Shown one piece after another: positions 51,799 through 59,838 of a DNA stretch of 64,000 bases (the first letter of the stretch is position 1; each line of letters begins with the position of its first letter). The stretch is from Pseudanabaena sp. BC1403 (lineage in GTDB: Bacteria; Cyanobacteriota; Cyanobacteriia; Pseudanabaenales; Pseudanabaenaceae). The position numbers were made by a program, and so were the translations under genes. Location: positions 1 to 64,000 of the forward strand of contig NZ_PDDM01000002.1 in the NCBI RefSeq assembly GCF_002914585.1, given 5' to 3'. The notes beneath the pieces are model-generated. The model was not told the DNA's origin, made no database searches, and saw only the letters and a program-made list of their open reading frames with translations.

Positions 51799-51829
51799 AC
51801 TCATTGTCACATCAGTTAATTTCTAGACC

Positions 51830-52342
51830 TTAATAAATCCAAGGAATTAATTTTTTAACTTGCGATCGATATTGATCATAATCAGAGAATTTACTACTCA
51901 GCCATGATTCTTCTTTTCTAGCTTTGATGTCAAAAAATAGTAGTAGAATTATTGCGCCGATCGCATGAACGAAACTCAACAGCCAAAAGCTATAGGCGAT
52001 CGCCAAGAAAATCACCCCACTATAAATGGGATGTCTGACCATTCCATAAACGCCACTAGTTATCAGTTCTCCATCATGTTTGGGATGAGGTAAAGGAGTA
52101 AGGTTACTTCCTAATTCGAGACTTCCTGAAAGCAATAACAAGACAGCAATTAGCCCGAAAATCCCTGTCAATCCCCAACCCGAATATTTCCATATTGGCG
52201 GTAAATTATCTAAAATGCTCATTGGATAGGTGGGCAAAAGCACAAACCCAACGGAGAGAATTATTTGCACGATTACCCAATACTCGCCCTTTTCACCACG
52301 CCACCATTGATCTGAAAATCCCCATTCTTTAAATTGGTTCAT
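51830..52342 (-). CDS. Isoprenylcysteine/phospholipid methyltransferase-like membrane protein
   Basis: The 170-residue protein has four or five hydrophobic segments and the ICMT/PEMT signature SGVYGMVRHPIYSGVIFLAI, followed by ARKEESWLSSKFSDYDQYRS with a conserved Glu pair, and ending KKLIPWIY. These proteins use S-adenosylmethionine to methylate lipids, isoprenyl-cysteines or thiols. Bacterial relatives such as MddA methylate methanethiol, which would suit the sulfur context, but sequence alone does not show the acceptor. Confidence 0.8.
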   Translation of the reverse strand: MNQFKEWGFSDQWWRGEKGEYWVIVQIILSVGFVLLPTYPMSILDNLPPIWKYSGWGLTGIFGLIAVLLLLSGSLELGSNLTPLPHPKHDGELITSGVYGMVRHPIYSGVIFLAIAYSFWLLSFVHAIGAIILLLFFDIKARKEESWLSSKFSDYDQYRSQVKKLIPWIY

Positions 52343-52382
52343 AACTTCCTATGATTTTCTGTGTAATTATATTGTAAGCATT

Positions 52383-53477
52383 CTAAGCAACTAACTCTGC
52401 CATCAGTTCCGCAACGGGGATAATCCGTTCAGCCCGCCCAGCGTTACTACCTGAAAAAATAAGCCCATTATCAATATCACCTCGCGCCGCTTTGTCTAAC
52501 ACCTGAATAATGCAGTAATATTTCTGTTCATCGCGGCATTTACAGTTATGTAAACAACTCGCCAAACATTGTTTGTTCAAATCAGGAGAACCTGCCATCG
52601 CCTTTTCGACAAAAGTATTTCTTAATGCGCGTCCTGGCATTCCTACAGGGCTAGAGATAATTACCACATCTTCAGGTTGAGCGTGAAGATGAAATTCCTT
52701 ATACCGAATATCAGCATCACATTCATCGGTAGTAATAAAGCGCGTCCCAATCTGCACGCCATTAGCACCTAACGCCAACATGCGATCGATATCGCCCCGA
52801 TCCCATACCCCACCTGCGGCAATCACAGGAATTGATCGACCAAGTTCCTGTTGTAGATATGTCACTAGTTCTGGAATTACCTGCTCTGCATCCAAAGCGC
52901 GATCGCCTAACTCCTCTAATTTAGCGCCCAAATGTCCACCTGCGGAATTAGGATTTTCCACGATAAAAGCATCGGGTACTCGTCCATAATTGCGTTCCCA
53001 CTTACGGCACATAATTCTAGCTGCACGAGTGCTGGATACAATCGGCACTAGGGCTACTTCTGGATAATCGGCAGTAAATTCTGGCAATTGCATTGGTAAT
53101 CCTGCACCAGAAATAATTAGATTTATGCCTTGTTCGACTGATGTGCGAACTAGCGTTTCATAATCTTGAGCAGCAACCATGACATTGACACCCAGAATAC
53201 CATTAGGGCTTAGTTTACGGGCTTCTTTGATTTCATCAATTAGCGCCAGTCGATTTGCCTCAAAAAAACGTTCTCTTCGCTTACCAACATTAGTCTGGGC
53301 AATATCAAAGTAAGGTGAGTTCAATCCTAAAGCGACAGCCGATATCACACCAATACCGCCCGCATTAGCAACAGCCGCCGCCAAATGTGCTCCAGAGATA
53401 CGAATACCCATACCTCCTTGGATGATGGGATATCGGGCAAGATGATGACCAATTTGCAGAGGGGGTAATGTTAGCAT
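52383..53477 (-). CDS. Nitronate monooxygenase family FMN oxidoreductase
   Basis: The 364-residue TIM-barrel protein has IIQGGMGIRISGAHLAAAVA, NAGGIGVISAVALG, GILGVNVMVAAQDYETLVR, IISGAGLPMQLPEF, VIAAGGVWDRGDIDRMLALG and ANGVQIGTRFITTDECDADI, all typical of nitronate monooxygenase (2-nitropropane dioxygenase). A Cys cluster near residue 300 (KQCLASCLHNCKCRDEQKYY) is typical of a bacterial subgroup, in which it may bind metal. It oxidises nitronates or acts as an enoyl-reductase-type oxidoreductase. A palindrome AACTATATAGTT lies 49 bp upstream of the start. Confidence 0.88.
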   Translation of the reverse strand: MLTLPPLQIGHHLARYPIIQGGMGIRISGAHLAAAVANAGGIGVISAVALGLNSPYFDIAQTNVGKRRERFFEANRLALIDEIKEARKLSPNGILGVNVMVAAQDYETLVRTSVEQGINLIISGAGLPMQLPEFTADYPEVALVPIVSSTRAARIMCRKWERNYGRVPDAFIVENPNSAGGHLGAKLEELGDRALDAEQVIPELVTYLQQELGRSIPVIAAGGVWDRGDIDRMLALGANGVQIGTRFITTDECDADIRYKEFHLHAQPEDVVIISSPVGMPGRALRNTFVEKAMAGSPDLNKQCLASCLHNCKCRDEQKYYCIIQVLDKAARGDIDNGLIFSGSNAGRAERIIPVAELMAELVA

Positions 53478-53525
53478 CTTCAGAAACAGACTAGGGTTTA
53501 GTATGTCTAGTATACCCTAAATAAT

Positions 53526-53537
53526 AACTATATAGTT
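53526..53537. promoter_or_regulatory. Palindrome upstream of the nitronate monooxygenase gene
   Basis: AACTATATAGTT is a perfect 12-bp palindrome, 49 bp before the ATG. It could be an operator; there is no direct evidence. Confidence 0.35.
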
Positions 53538-53591
53538 GTAAAGCGATTAAATACCAGCAGTTCTCATTATGAAACCGATTTTTAAAACTCT

Positions 53592-53741
53592 TAGGACTTA
53601 CACATCTGCCCTGCAATAAATTGCGGGCTAAAAGCTTAAAACTGTTGAAACAGGTTGGTTTGAGGCTTTCTTTAGTCAGTTTTGACTGACTTGAGCTTTG
53701 AGCCAAGAACTTTAGTTCTTGGTTGATTTGCGTAAGTCCTA
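53592..53741. mobile_element. MITE, TAGGACTTAC family, copy 2
   Basis: Ends TAGGACTTAC and GTAAGTCCTA are perfect 10-bp inverted repeats. They are flanked by direct repeats ACTCT at 53587-53591 and 53742-53746, a 5-bp target duplication. The body has no ORF and contains a hairpin GCCAAGAACT/AGTTCTTGGT. Confidence 0.75.
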
Positions 53742-53834
53742 ACTCTAATCAAAGATTAGAGTTTTAAGGATTAACTATTGATTGCTGGAGATCTCATAAT
53801 GTTGCGAACTTCCCGCCCATTAATCCACTCAACA

Positions 53835-54398
53835 TCAATATTGATTTAGTAATACCCACTCCAGCAAGACAGCACGGCATTGTAGACAAGTAATCTCCTT
53901 AAGTAAGTTCTGAACTCCATCTGAAGTTGTAGGATAAGTAGCTGTAACTAATTCAGGGCTTAGTTTTACCTTGGGTTCTATATGAGCAACAAATCCATAA
54001 AGTTTTTGATTGGAGAAAGAACTATTTACAGCCCAACCTTCAATGTTTAAAGGAATTAATTGCGCGATCGCAGATACTTCTATCCCTAACTCACGCTTTA
54101 ATGTAGCGATCGCGGCAAGTTGAGGACTCTCTCCTGCTGTTACTCGCCCGCCAGCGAAGTCTAAAGTTACCTGTCCAATACCAACACGATAACTTGGCTT
54201 AGGCAGCAAGATGCGATCGCTTTGAATTGGCAAAACTATCACCGAATCTGCTTTCTCAATCCGCCAATACTCCAAAATTTCGCCGCGATCATCTTGCAGA
54301 TGTTCGCCAATTAAGGTTACCCAACGCGAATGCATTTTTAGGAAGCAATCTTGAACTTGCCAAATTTGTTGAGCGTCATCAAGCTGCATTTTATCCAT
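53835..54398 (-). CDS. NUDIX-fold protein with a degenerate Nudix box
   Basis: The 187-residue protein has a NUDIX-like core (VIVLPIQSDRILLPKPSYRV, then VTLDFAGGRVTAGESPQLAA). The Nudix box GX5EX7REUXEEXGU reads GRVTAGESPQLAAIATLKRE, so the REU Arg and Glu are Ala and Thr. Only part of the metal-binding set survives (RELGI at the end). Hydrolysis of nucleoside diphosphates is therefore doubtful. It precedes nothing on its own strand except a MITE. Its start lies 34 bp downstream of the second arsR gene, and the two are probably cotranscribed. Confidence 0.75.
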   Translation of the reverse strand: MDKMQLDDAQQIWQVQDCFLKMHSRWVTLIGEHLQDDRGEILEYWRIEKADSVIVLPIQSDRILLPKPSYRVGIGQVTLDFAGGRVTAGESPQLAAIATLKRELGIEVSAIAQLIPLNIEGWAVNSSFSNQKLYGFVAHIEPKVKLSPELVTATYPTTSDGVQNLLKEITCLQCRAVLLEWVLLNQY

Positions 54399-54432
54399 GA
54401 CTCACTCCAATGGTTTGCCCATGCTAAAGTCT

Positions 54433-54828
54433 TCAAGCGTAACTTTTGGCTTTGACTTTAGCGTTCTTTTGACTAGACTTGATAGGTTCAGATCGCCGCA
54501 ATCCTTCCAGTTGCTTGAGTTGTTGCGACTGTTCTTCCAATCGAATAGAAAGGCGATCGCCTACCAATTCACATAAATCAAAAATGAACGATTCCACGAT
54601 CGCATAATAGACACTCACCCCTTGAGGAGTTCTTGAAACAATCCCTGCCTGTGCTAATATTTTCAGATGTTTAGAAACATTTGCTTGACCCAACCCCGTT
54701 TCTTCCATGATTTCTGTGACATTCTTCGAGCCAGACTTTAGGGAACACAACACTTGCAATCGGCTGAGTTCAGACAATACTTTAAAGTAATCGGCAACTT
54801 GAGTCAGGGCAGCAGAATTTAAGGTCAT
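54433..54828 (-). CDS. ArsR-family repressor with Cys pair, second regulator of the island
   Basis: The 131-residue protein has an ArsR winged helix: YFKVLSELSRLQVLCSLKSG, ETGLGQANVSKHLKILAQAG and QGVSVYYAIVESFIFDLCEL. The only two cysteines are C28 and C86, one early in the DNA-binding domain and one in the last helix, as in SqrR/BigR persulfide sensors (spacing 58 here, a little shorter). A basic, Lys-rich tail follows. The palindrome GCCATATAGTGATATGGC lies about 60 bp upstream, consistent with autoregulation. Sulfur sensing is inferred. Confidence 0.85.
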   Translation of the reverse strand: MTLNSAALTQVADYFKVLSELSRLQVLCSLKSGSKNVTEIMEETGLGQANVSKHLKILAQAGIVSRTPQGVSVYYAIVESFIFDLCELVGDRLSIRLEEQSQQLKQLEGLRRSEPIKSSQKNAKVKAKSYA

Positions 54829-54885
54829 ATTAAAATAGTGAAAGAAAGTAATTCTTAATTGTATACTCTAAGATACAGCATATTG

Positions 54886-54903
54886 CCATATAGTGATATG
54901 GCT
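54886..54903. promoter_or_regulatory. Putative ArsR operator upstream of the second arsR gene
   Basis: GCCATATAGTGATATGGC has perfect 7-bp arms around AGTG. Its inverted core ATATCACTATA is shared with 45102-45115. Distance to the arsR ATG is 57 bp. Confidence 0.6.
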
Positions 54904-55015
54904 AGGACGAAAAATTAGGTTTGTAAAAAGCCTACAAGGTAAGACTTTTAAGGTTAGCAAAAGTGTTAGATCGATTAGAGGAACAAAGGGTTTATCAAGA
55001 ACATCTATATAAGAT

Positions 55016-55053
55016 AAGTACCTAAATTAAGTACCTAAATTAAGTACCTAAAC
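55016..55053. repeat. Three tandem 13-bp repeats
   Basis: AAGTACCTAAATT occurs twice, then AAGTACCTAAAC. It lies in the 356-bp gap before the next plus-strand gene. A hairpin AATCTG...CAGATT with a T run (55071-55110) follows, perhaps ending a short transcript. Confidence 0.6.
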
Positions 55054-55184
55054 ATAAATAAACAGAGCTAGAATCTGCACTGTCTGCTGCGCAAGCGGTA
55101 CAGATTTTTTAGAAGAATATGGGACAGGTATAAAAATTCATATTCTGTTTTTGTCCTCTTTATCCACTTATGTGATGTACTACC

Positions 55185-55787
55185 ATGCGCCACAAATACT
55201 TAGACTGGAGAATTAGTGCTTGGGGAATGAGCATTGGTTTGCTATTGGCATTAACCCCTAGCGCGTTTGCTGTAACACCTGCATCAGTTAGCCAAGATGC
55301 TGATGTGTCTTGGTCAAGTGTTGTTGAAAATCCTTTCGACGGTAAACTAGTTTACGATAAGCACTTCACTGATGATTTTGCCTTTGTTTCCAGTTGGTCA
55401 AGGCAAGGAATTAAAGCAACATATACTGAATATTGGTCAGATGTGGTCGGTTATCGCCATTCTTGGAAAAGCCGTCGCGTCTGGCGACATGATCGCTATA
55501 TTGATGAACGCTATAGAAATCCCGAACCTATTTATGAAAAAAGATCGCGATCACGATCGCCAAAATCCCTATTATTTAGCGCTCAAGGCAAGATTTATAC
55601 CTATACTGGTGGAGAGGTTGACGCTGAGCTATCTGCTGCTTTAGCAAGTTTACCCGCAGGTAATACGACTATTAGGGCTGTTTGGAGCGACGATCAGACT
55701 ACGGACTTTCCCATCGGAGCAAGTACGGTGGAAGCGTGGAAAACTATCTTTAAAGTCGCGCCACCACCTTCTCGTTTTGGGAATTAG
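55185..55787 (+). CDS. Exported hypothetical protein
   Basis: I do not recognise this protein. The 200 residues begin with a signal peptide (ISAWGMSIGLLLALTPSAFA). The mature part is rich in Arg, Tyr and Trp (YTEYWSDVVGYRHSWKSRRV, KRSRSRSPKS) and ends with a beta-rich part (GKIYTYTGGEVDAELSAALA, FPIGASTVEAWKTIFKVAPP). It is basic, unusual for a periplasmic protein. ATG 55185 follows a long non-coding stretch. It ends 39 bp before a large palindrome that can act as its terminator. Confidence 0.65.
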   Translation: MRHKYLDWRISAWGMSIGLLLALTPSAFAVTPASVSQDADVSWSSVVENPFDGKLVYDKHFTDDFAFVSSWSRQGIKATYTEYWSDVVGYRHSWKSRRVWRHDRYIDERYRNPEPIYEKRSRSRSPKSLLFSAQGKIYTYTGGEVDAELSAALASLPAGNTTIRAVWSDDQTTDFPIGASTVEAWKTIFKVAPPPSRFGN

Positions 55788-55826
55788 CCAACCAATCGCA
55801 AATATATAGCTGTTGCCAAGCGTACT

Positions 55827-55903
55827 AGGACAAATCAAAACCCAAGAATTGATTGGCGGTGCTTCGCACCGCCAATCAATTCTTGGGTTTTGATTTGTCC
55901 TAA
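55827..55903. repeat. Long palindrome family D, full-length copy
   Basis: Two perfect 37-nt arms (55827-55863 and 55867-55903) flank TTC. The outer end is TAGGACAAATCAAAACCC, the mid-stem AAGAATTGATT, the tip GGCGGTGC/GCACCGCC. This is the longest palindrome in the window. Confidence 0.92.
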
Positions 55904-55945
55904 GACAAGTGACTGCAACTATAGCAATGCAAGTTTAGCGATTGG

Positions 55946-55980
55946 TAATAAAAAAGCACCCAAAGGGTGCTTTTTTATTA
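55946..55980 (-). terminator. Terminator of the NTF2-like protein gene
   Basis: A 16-bp stem TAATAAAAAAGCACCC with its complement, loop AAA, overlaps the stop codon of the minus-strand gene. Confidence 0.85.
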
Positions 55981-56853
55981 GAGAGTTTGATCGCTGTTAG
56001 GGCGTGGGCGGACGCGACTCGGAGTCGTATCTGGCTCAGGGAGGGGCGTATATTGATTGCCCGTAAAGTCTTTGCTGACTCGCAAGCGTTGGCTAGTGAT
56101 CGTAATGCCCGACTCGCGAACCAACACTACGGATATCCAGCGATCGCCTGAAGAAAAAGGAGCTTGACCAATTTTGAACAACCCTCCTGCACGCAAGGGA
56201 CGCAGATCGATCATATTTTCATTCAAATAATTTTTAGCTTCTACAGGTTCTTCGATCGCAGCACCTAGTAATAAACTTGTGCCAAGTGGTTCCGTAACGA
56301 TCGCATCAAGGACATACTGACGACCCACACCGATCAGTTCAGGGATTTTGAGCTTAACAGGAGGAGGTGCATCTCCAGTACTCAGCGAAGAATTTTCGGC
56401 TAACACTTGTTGAGAAACAACTTGTAATTGACCATTGGTGCTTTTGTAGGTCTGAGTGGAAATCAGTCTGGCATCCAATTTAAAGTTATCATTCTCAGCT
56501 CCCCGCATTCCTTGGATCATCGTTACTGTTTCCGCAGTAATTAAGTCACCCTTTTTTTCCCATTTTGAGATTTCAGTACGATAGGAAATATTTTTATATC
56601 GTTGCCAGAGTTGGCTCAATAACTGTTTGTAGCGATCGCGGTTTAGCCCATCGGAATGATTGAAAGTCGGAGCATAATATTTCATCACCGTTTCGATATC
56701 TTGCTTGCTGGCAGCTTTGTCCAAAGCAAATACGATATTTTCCAACTCGGCTGGAGCGGGCTTAGATGATTGGGCTGCAAGTGTGGGATTGGCGAGCGGT
56801 GCAAGCGTGGCAACAGCCGCAGAGACAAGTAGCAAACTAATTCTTTTGAACAT
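55978..56853 (-). CDS. Exported NTF2-like (SnoaL-type) protein
   Basis: The 291-residue protein has a signal peptide (SLLLVSAAVATLAPLANPTL). A domain of about 120 residues of NTF2/SnoaL type follows (DIETVMKYYAPTFNHSDGLN, RDRYKQLLSQLWQRYKNISY). The C-terminal beta-rich domain (LIGVGRQYVLDAIVTEPLGT, SGDRWISVVLVRESGITITS) ends in a Pro/Arg-rich tail. It lacks obvious catalytic residues. Function unknown; possibly ligand binding in the periplasm. A terminator overlaps its stop. Confidence 0.75.
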   Translation of the reverse strand: MFKRISLLLVSAAVATLAPLANPTLAAQSSKPAPAELENIVFALDKAASKQDIETVMKYYAPTFNHSDGLNRDRYKQLLSQLWQRYKNISYRTEISKWEKKGDLITAETVTMIQGMRGAENDNFKLDARLISTQTYKSTNGQLQVVSQQVLAENSSLSTGDAPPPVKLKIPELIGVGRQYVLDAIVTEPLGTSLLLGAAIEEPVEAKNYLNENMIDLRPLRAGGLFKIGQAPFSSGDRWISVVLVRESGITITSQRLRVSKDFTGNQYTPLPEPDTTPSRVRPRPNSDQTL

Positions 56854-56889
56854 GCGTAACTCTAATCAATAACCTGTAAGGATGGGATT

Positions 56890-56926
56890 GTGAGTGTGGG
56901 TTTGTCTACGACAAACTCGCACTCAC
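56890..56926. terminator. Imperfect hairpin downstream of the PyrF-PyrE gene
   Basis: GTGAGTG plus GTTTGTC pair with GACAAAC and CACTCAC around TAC, with a 3x3 internal loop. It sits 5 bp past the stop codon. Confidence 0.55.
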
Positions 56927-56931
56927 GGTAT

Positions 56932-58440
56932 TTAAGAATGCGACAAAACAACAAATTGTTCCTCAGTTATACGCCCTGATTGGTATAGTGTCTCATTTAT
57001 TTCCGAGATTTTTAACACCGCGTGGGGTAAATATCCATTTTCTTGGATGCGATCGCATACTCCCGACTCATGATCGATAAATACGACGATATCACGAACC
57101 TTTAATCCACAGCTTTCAATTTTTTGTGCCCCTTCGATCGCACTCTTGCCAGAAATCAAGATGTCATCAACAACAACAATGGTTTCTCCTGCTTCATAAT
57201 TGCCCTCGATCAAACGTCTGGCTCCATAGGCTTTCACCTCCTTGCGCGGAAAAATTAATGGGAAATTTAAACGCAATGCTAAGCCTGAAGCCGTGGGTAA
57301 CGAGCCGTAGGGAATCCCTGCAATGCGATCAAATTTAAGATTTTGTAAGATCTCGGCATAAGTACCAACTACTGCATCAAATACTTGAGGATTGGAGATA
57401 ATCCGCCGTAAATCAATGTAATAGGGAAAAATTTGACCAGATGCTTGCACAGTTTCTTCAAAGGTAATGCAACCAATATCAAACAATTGCAAGATGAGAT
57501 TGGCATGGGGATGTCCTGCTTGATCGAGTAAACAAACATTTGGCATCCACAAATCGCAGGTGGGGCGATCGTGAGGGGTTGCCGCGATCGCCTGATTGAC
57601 TTCATCCCTTAGCGATCGCACTAATTGTGCTGGTTCCCCGATCGCTAGAGCATCCTGATTCACAGGCAAAATCAGCCCGCCACCATTGGCATCTAACCCC
57701 GCATTGAGAATTTCTGCTAAGTTTTCTATACTCTGATTATTAGCCTGACCACTACCTTGGCTATTTGCCCAGATACTTCTCGCTAAGATTAAGCGCTCAG
57801 GAGCTAGCGATCGCACCTTTGCCAGAGCATCAGGATTTGCCGCACCAATCTCTAGTGCTAAACTTTCCATGCCCGCCCAAGATTGGCAATTTTGCACTAC
57901 ATTTAGATACAAAGGCTTCTCGCGGTTGGGATATTCTTGAAAAGCTTGAGCAGTTGTATTTGACGAATAGCAACTCACAAAAATCGCCTTGTCGGGGTAC
58001 ATCAAAAATCGCGCCGCCAAATCTTGTCCAATATAGGGACTTAAGGTAATCGCATCCACACCCCACTGCTCAAAGGCTGTCTTTGCCATGACACTGCTGC
58101 TATTGAGATCCGCGTGCTTAGCATCCAGAATGATCGGAATTTCTGGGGGAATTGCGGCTAAGGTTTTGGCTAATAGCTCCAAACCTCCCGCACCCAAAGC
58201 CGTATAAAAGCCCAAAGTCGGCTTGTAAGCACAGACCAGATCGGCAGTGGACTGAATAATAAAATTCATCCATTCCCATAGGTACGCCACAGTGCGATCG
58301 GGATATGCTCCAGTATTCATCTCAGAGTCATATTTGGCTTTGTACTTAGCAGGCATCACTTCAGGATTTGGATCAAGTCCCAAACACAAAATGCTCTGAT
58401 TCGTCGCGATCGCAGTCCTGAGTTTCGAGGCAAAGCTCAT
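56932..58440 (-). CDS. Bifunctional OMP decarboxylase / orotate phosphoribosyltransferase
   Basis: The 502-residue protein fuses two pyrimidine-pathway enzymes in the order PyrF-PyrE. The N-terminal type 2 OMP decarboxylase (1-275) has LCLGLDPNPEVMPAKYKAKY, VCAYKPTLGFYTALGAGGLE and IILDAKHADLNSSSVM with the catalytic Asp-Lys-Asp set. The C-terminal OPRTase (about 300-502) has the PRPP loop ETIVVVDDILISGKSAIEGA. The reverse order is typical of eukaryotic UMP synthase. PyrE makes OMP and PyrF decarboxylates it to UMP. Fused forms occur in several cyanobacteria. Confidence 0.94.
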   Translation of the reverse strand: MSFASKLRTAIATNQSILCLGLDPNPEVMPAKYKAKYDSEMNTGAYPDRTVAYLWEWMNFIIQSTADLVCAYKPTLGFYTALGAGGLELLAKTLAAIPPEIPIILDAKHADLNSSSVMAKTAFEQWGVDAITLSPYIGQDLAARFLMYPDKAIFVSCYSSNTTAQAFQEYPNREKPLYLNVVQNCQSWAGMESLALEIGAANPDALAKVRSLAPERLILARSIWANSQGSGQANNQSIENLAEILNAGLDANGGGLILPVNQDALAIGEPAQLVRSLRDEVNQAIAATPHDRPTCDLWMPNVCLLDQAGHPHANLILQLFDIGCITFEETVQASGQIFPYYIDLRRIISNPQVFDAVVGTYAEILQNLKFDRIAGIPYGSLPTASGLALRLNFPLIFPRKEVKAYGARRLIEGNYEAGETIVVVDDILISGKSAIEGAQKIESCGLKVRDIVVFIDHESGVCDRIQENGYLPHAVLKISEINETLYQSGRITEEQFVVLSHS

Positions 58441-58817
58441 AATTTAACAACTTATGATTGAGGAGATTTTTTGAGATTGCAACAAATATACTGCTTAGAA
58501 ATTCATTATTTAGGGTTCGGCAATATTTTTGATGGCGCGGCGTAGCCGCGCCATCAAAGACTGGTTCTCTTGAGCGGAGACTGCAATAAAAAGTTGTTTT
58601 TACGGACAAGCACTTGTCCGTAAAAACAACTTTTTATCTGGATAATAATCGCGAGTTGTCATATTTCATCAAAATTGATGTAGAATCTCCCTCGTTCCTG
58701 TTACGCAAATCTTCAGAGCATTATCCCTAGCCTTCTACAAGTCTTATCACAAGACTTTTTGTGCATTTTTGTACGGCTTGTAGCTTGCTCTCAACCGTCC
58801 TACAGCGCAACGTTCCC
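58441..58817. other. Spacer of 377 bp with two hairpins
   Basis: 58528-58558: 14-bp stem TTTGATGGCGCGGC, loop GTA. 58586-58637: 25-bp perfect stem ATAAAAAGTTGTTTTTACGG..., loop CA. Neither lies at a gene 3' end, since the flanking genes diverge. No ORF is convincing. Confidence 0.7.
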
Positions 58818-59750
58818 ATGCAAAACCTTATGTCTCGCTCCCACCAATTTAATTTATTGACCAATCACAAATTAGCCAATAAATCCAAATCCCTGAACCT
58901 GCGTCTGCTATCACTAGCTCTGTGTGGCTTGACTAGTAGTTTAGCGATCGCTACACCCACGGCTCACGCAAATCGTCTCGAAACCTTTGTCTATGATTTG
59001 ACGGATAGCAGGATTGAGTTTTCCGTCAAGAATGACATTGAGCCGAAGGGAACTGTCATTAGCAACCCCACCCGCATCGTGATTGACTTACCAGGGATTG
59101 TCTATCAGGGACCAACGGTAAGACGACGTGTAGGAAAAGGCGTGCAAGCAGTACGAGTTGGACAGGTTGATGCGAATACCACCAGAATGGTCGTGGAGTT
59201 TTCGCCTGAAGTTAAGCTTAATCCGCAGGATTTACGTCTCAAGTCCAGACAACCAGGACGCTGGACAATGCAGCTTCCCCAAAATATTTCAGCGATCGAC
59301 CTCAATAGTGTTTCTAACTTTACTTTGCCTATAACTGGTGCAGCAATTAGTTCTGGATTCGGATGGCGAGTGCATCCCATCACGGGCGAGAGGAAATTGC
59401 ATAAAGGTGTGGATTTTGCCGCTCCCACAGGTACGCCAATTTTTGCGGCAGCAGATGGCGTAGTCACTTATTCAGGATGGACAGATGATGGCTATGGCAA
59501 TGTTGTCGAGTTGCGTCATGAGAATGGCGAATTGACGCTTTATGCACATACCAACAAGGTGTATGTATCCAAGGGACAGGTTATTAATAAGGGACAGGCG
59601 ATCGCAGAAGTCGGTTCAACAGGACGGAGTACTGGGCCACATCTACATTTTGAAATCCAACCCGATGGCAGAACTGCTGTAGATCCTATGGATTATTTAC
59701 AGCTTCGCCAAGTAACGCTCGATTTGGCTTCTAATAGTTTTAAAGATTAA
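58818..59750 (+). CDS. AMIN-domain M23 peptidase (exported)
   Basis: From ATG 58818 (MQNLMSRSHQFNLLTNHKLA) the protein has 310 residues. A long signal peptide region (LRLLSLALCGLTSSLAIATP) is followed by an AMIN domain (LETFVYDLTDSRIEFSVKND, TRIVIDLPGIVYQGPTVRRR) that binds the cell wall. A C-terminal M23 lysostaphin-like peptidase has the zinc residues in KLHKGVDFAAP (HXXXD), then LYAHTNKVYVSKGQ and GPHLHFEIQPDG (HXH). It cleaves or remodels peptidoglycan, possibly at the septum. A strong terminator follows. Confidence 0.9.
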   Translation: MQNLMSRSHQFNLLTNHKLANKSKSLNLRLLSLALCGLTSSLAIATPTAHANRLETFVYDLTDSRIEFSVKNDIEPKGTVISNPTRIVIDLPGIVYQGPTVRRRVGKGVQAVRVGQVDANTTRMVVEFSPEVKLNPQDLRLKSRQPGRWTMQLPQNISAIDLNSVSNFTLPITGAAISSGFGWRVHPITGERKLHKGVDFAAPTGTPIFAAADGVVTYSGWTDDGYGNVVELRHENGELTLYAHTNKVYVSKGQVINKGQAIAEVGSTGRSTGPHLHFEIQPDGRTAVDPMDYLQLRQVTLDLASNSFKD

Positions 59751-59798
59751 AAAAAGAGATGATGTGTTGAGTCTTGCGCAACACATCATCTCTTTTTT
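59750..59798 (+). terminator. Terminator of the M23 peptidase gene
   Basis: AAAAAAGAGATGATGTGTTG pairs exactly with its complement across a 9-nt loop AGTCTTGCG, followed by T. Confidence 0.9.
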
Positions 59799-59838
59799 GT
59801 AGGAAAGAAAACACTCCAAAGAAGTTCTTTCTTTTTAA

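Noticed and set aside
53491-53706. 71-codon minus-strand frame
   Set aside because: It lies mostly inside the MITE at 53592-53741.
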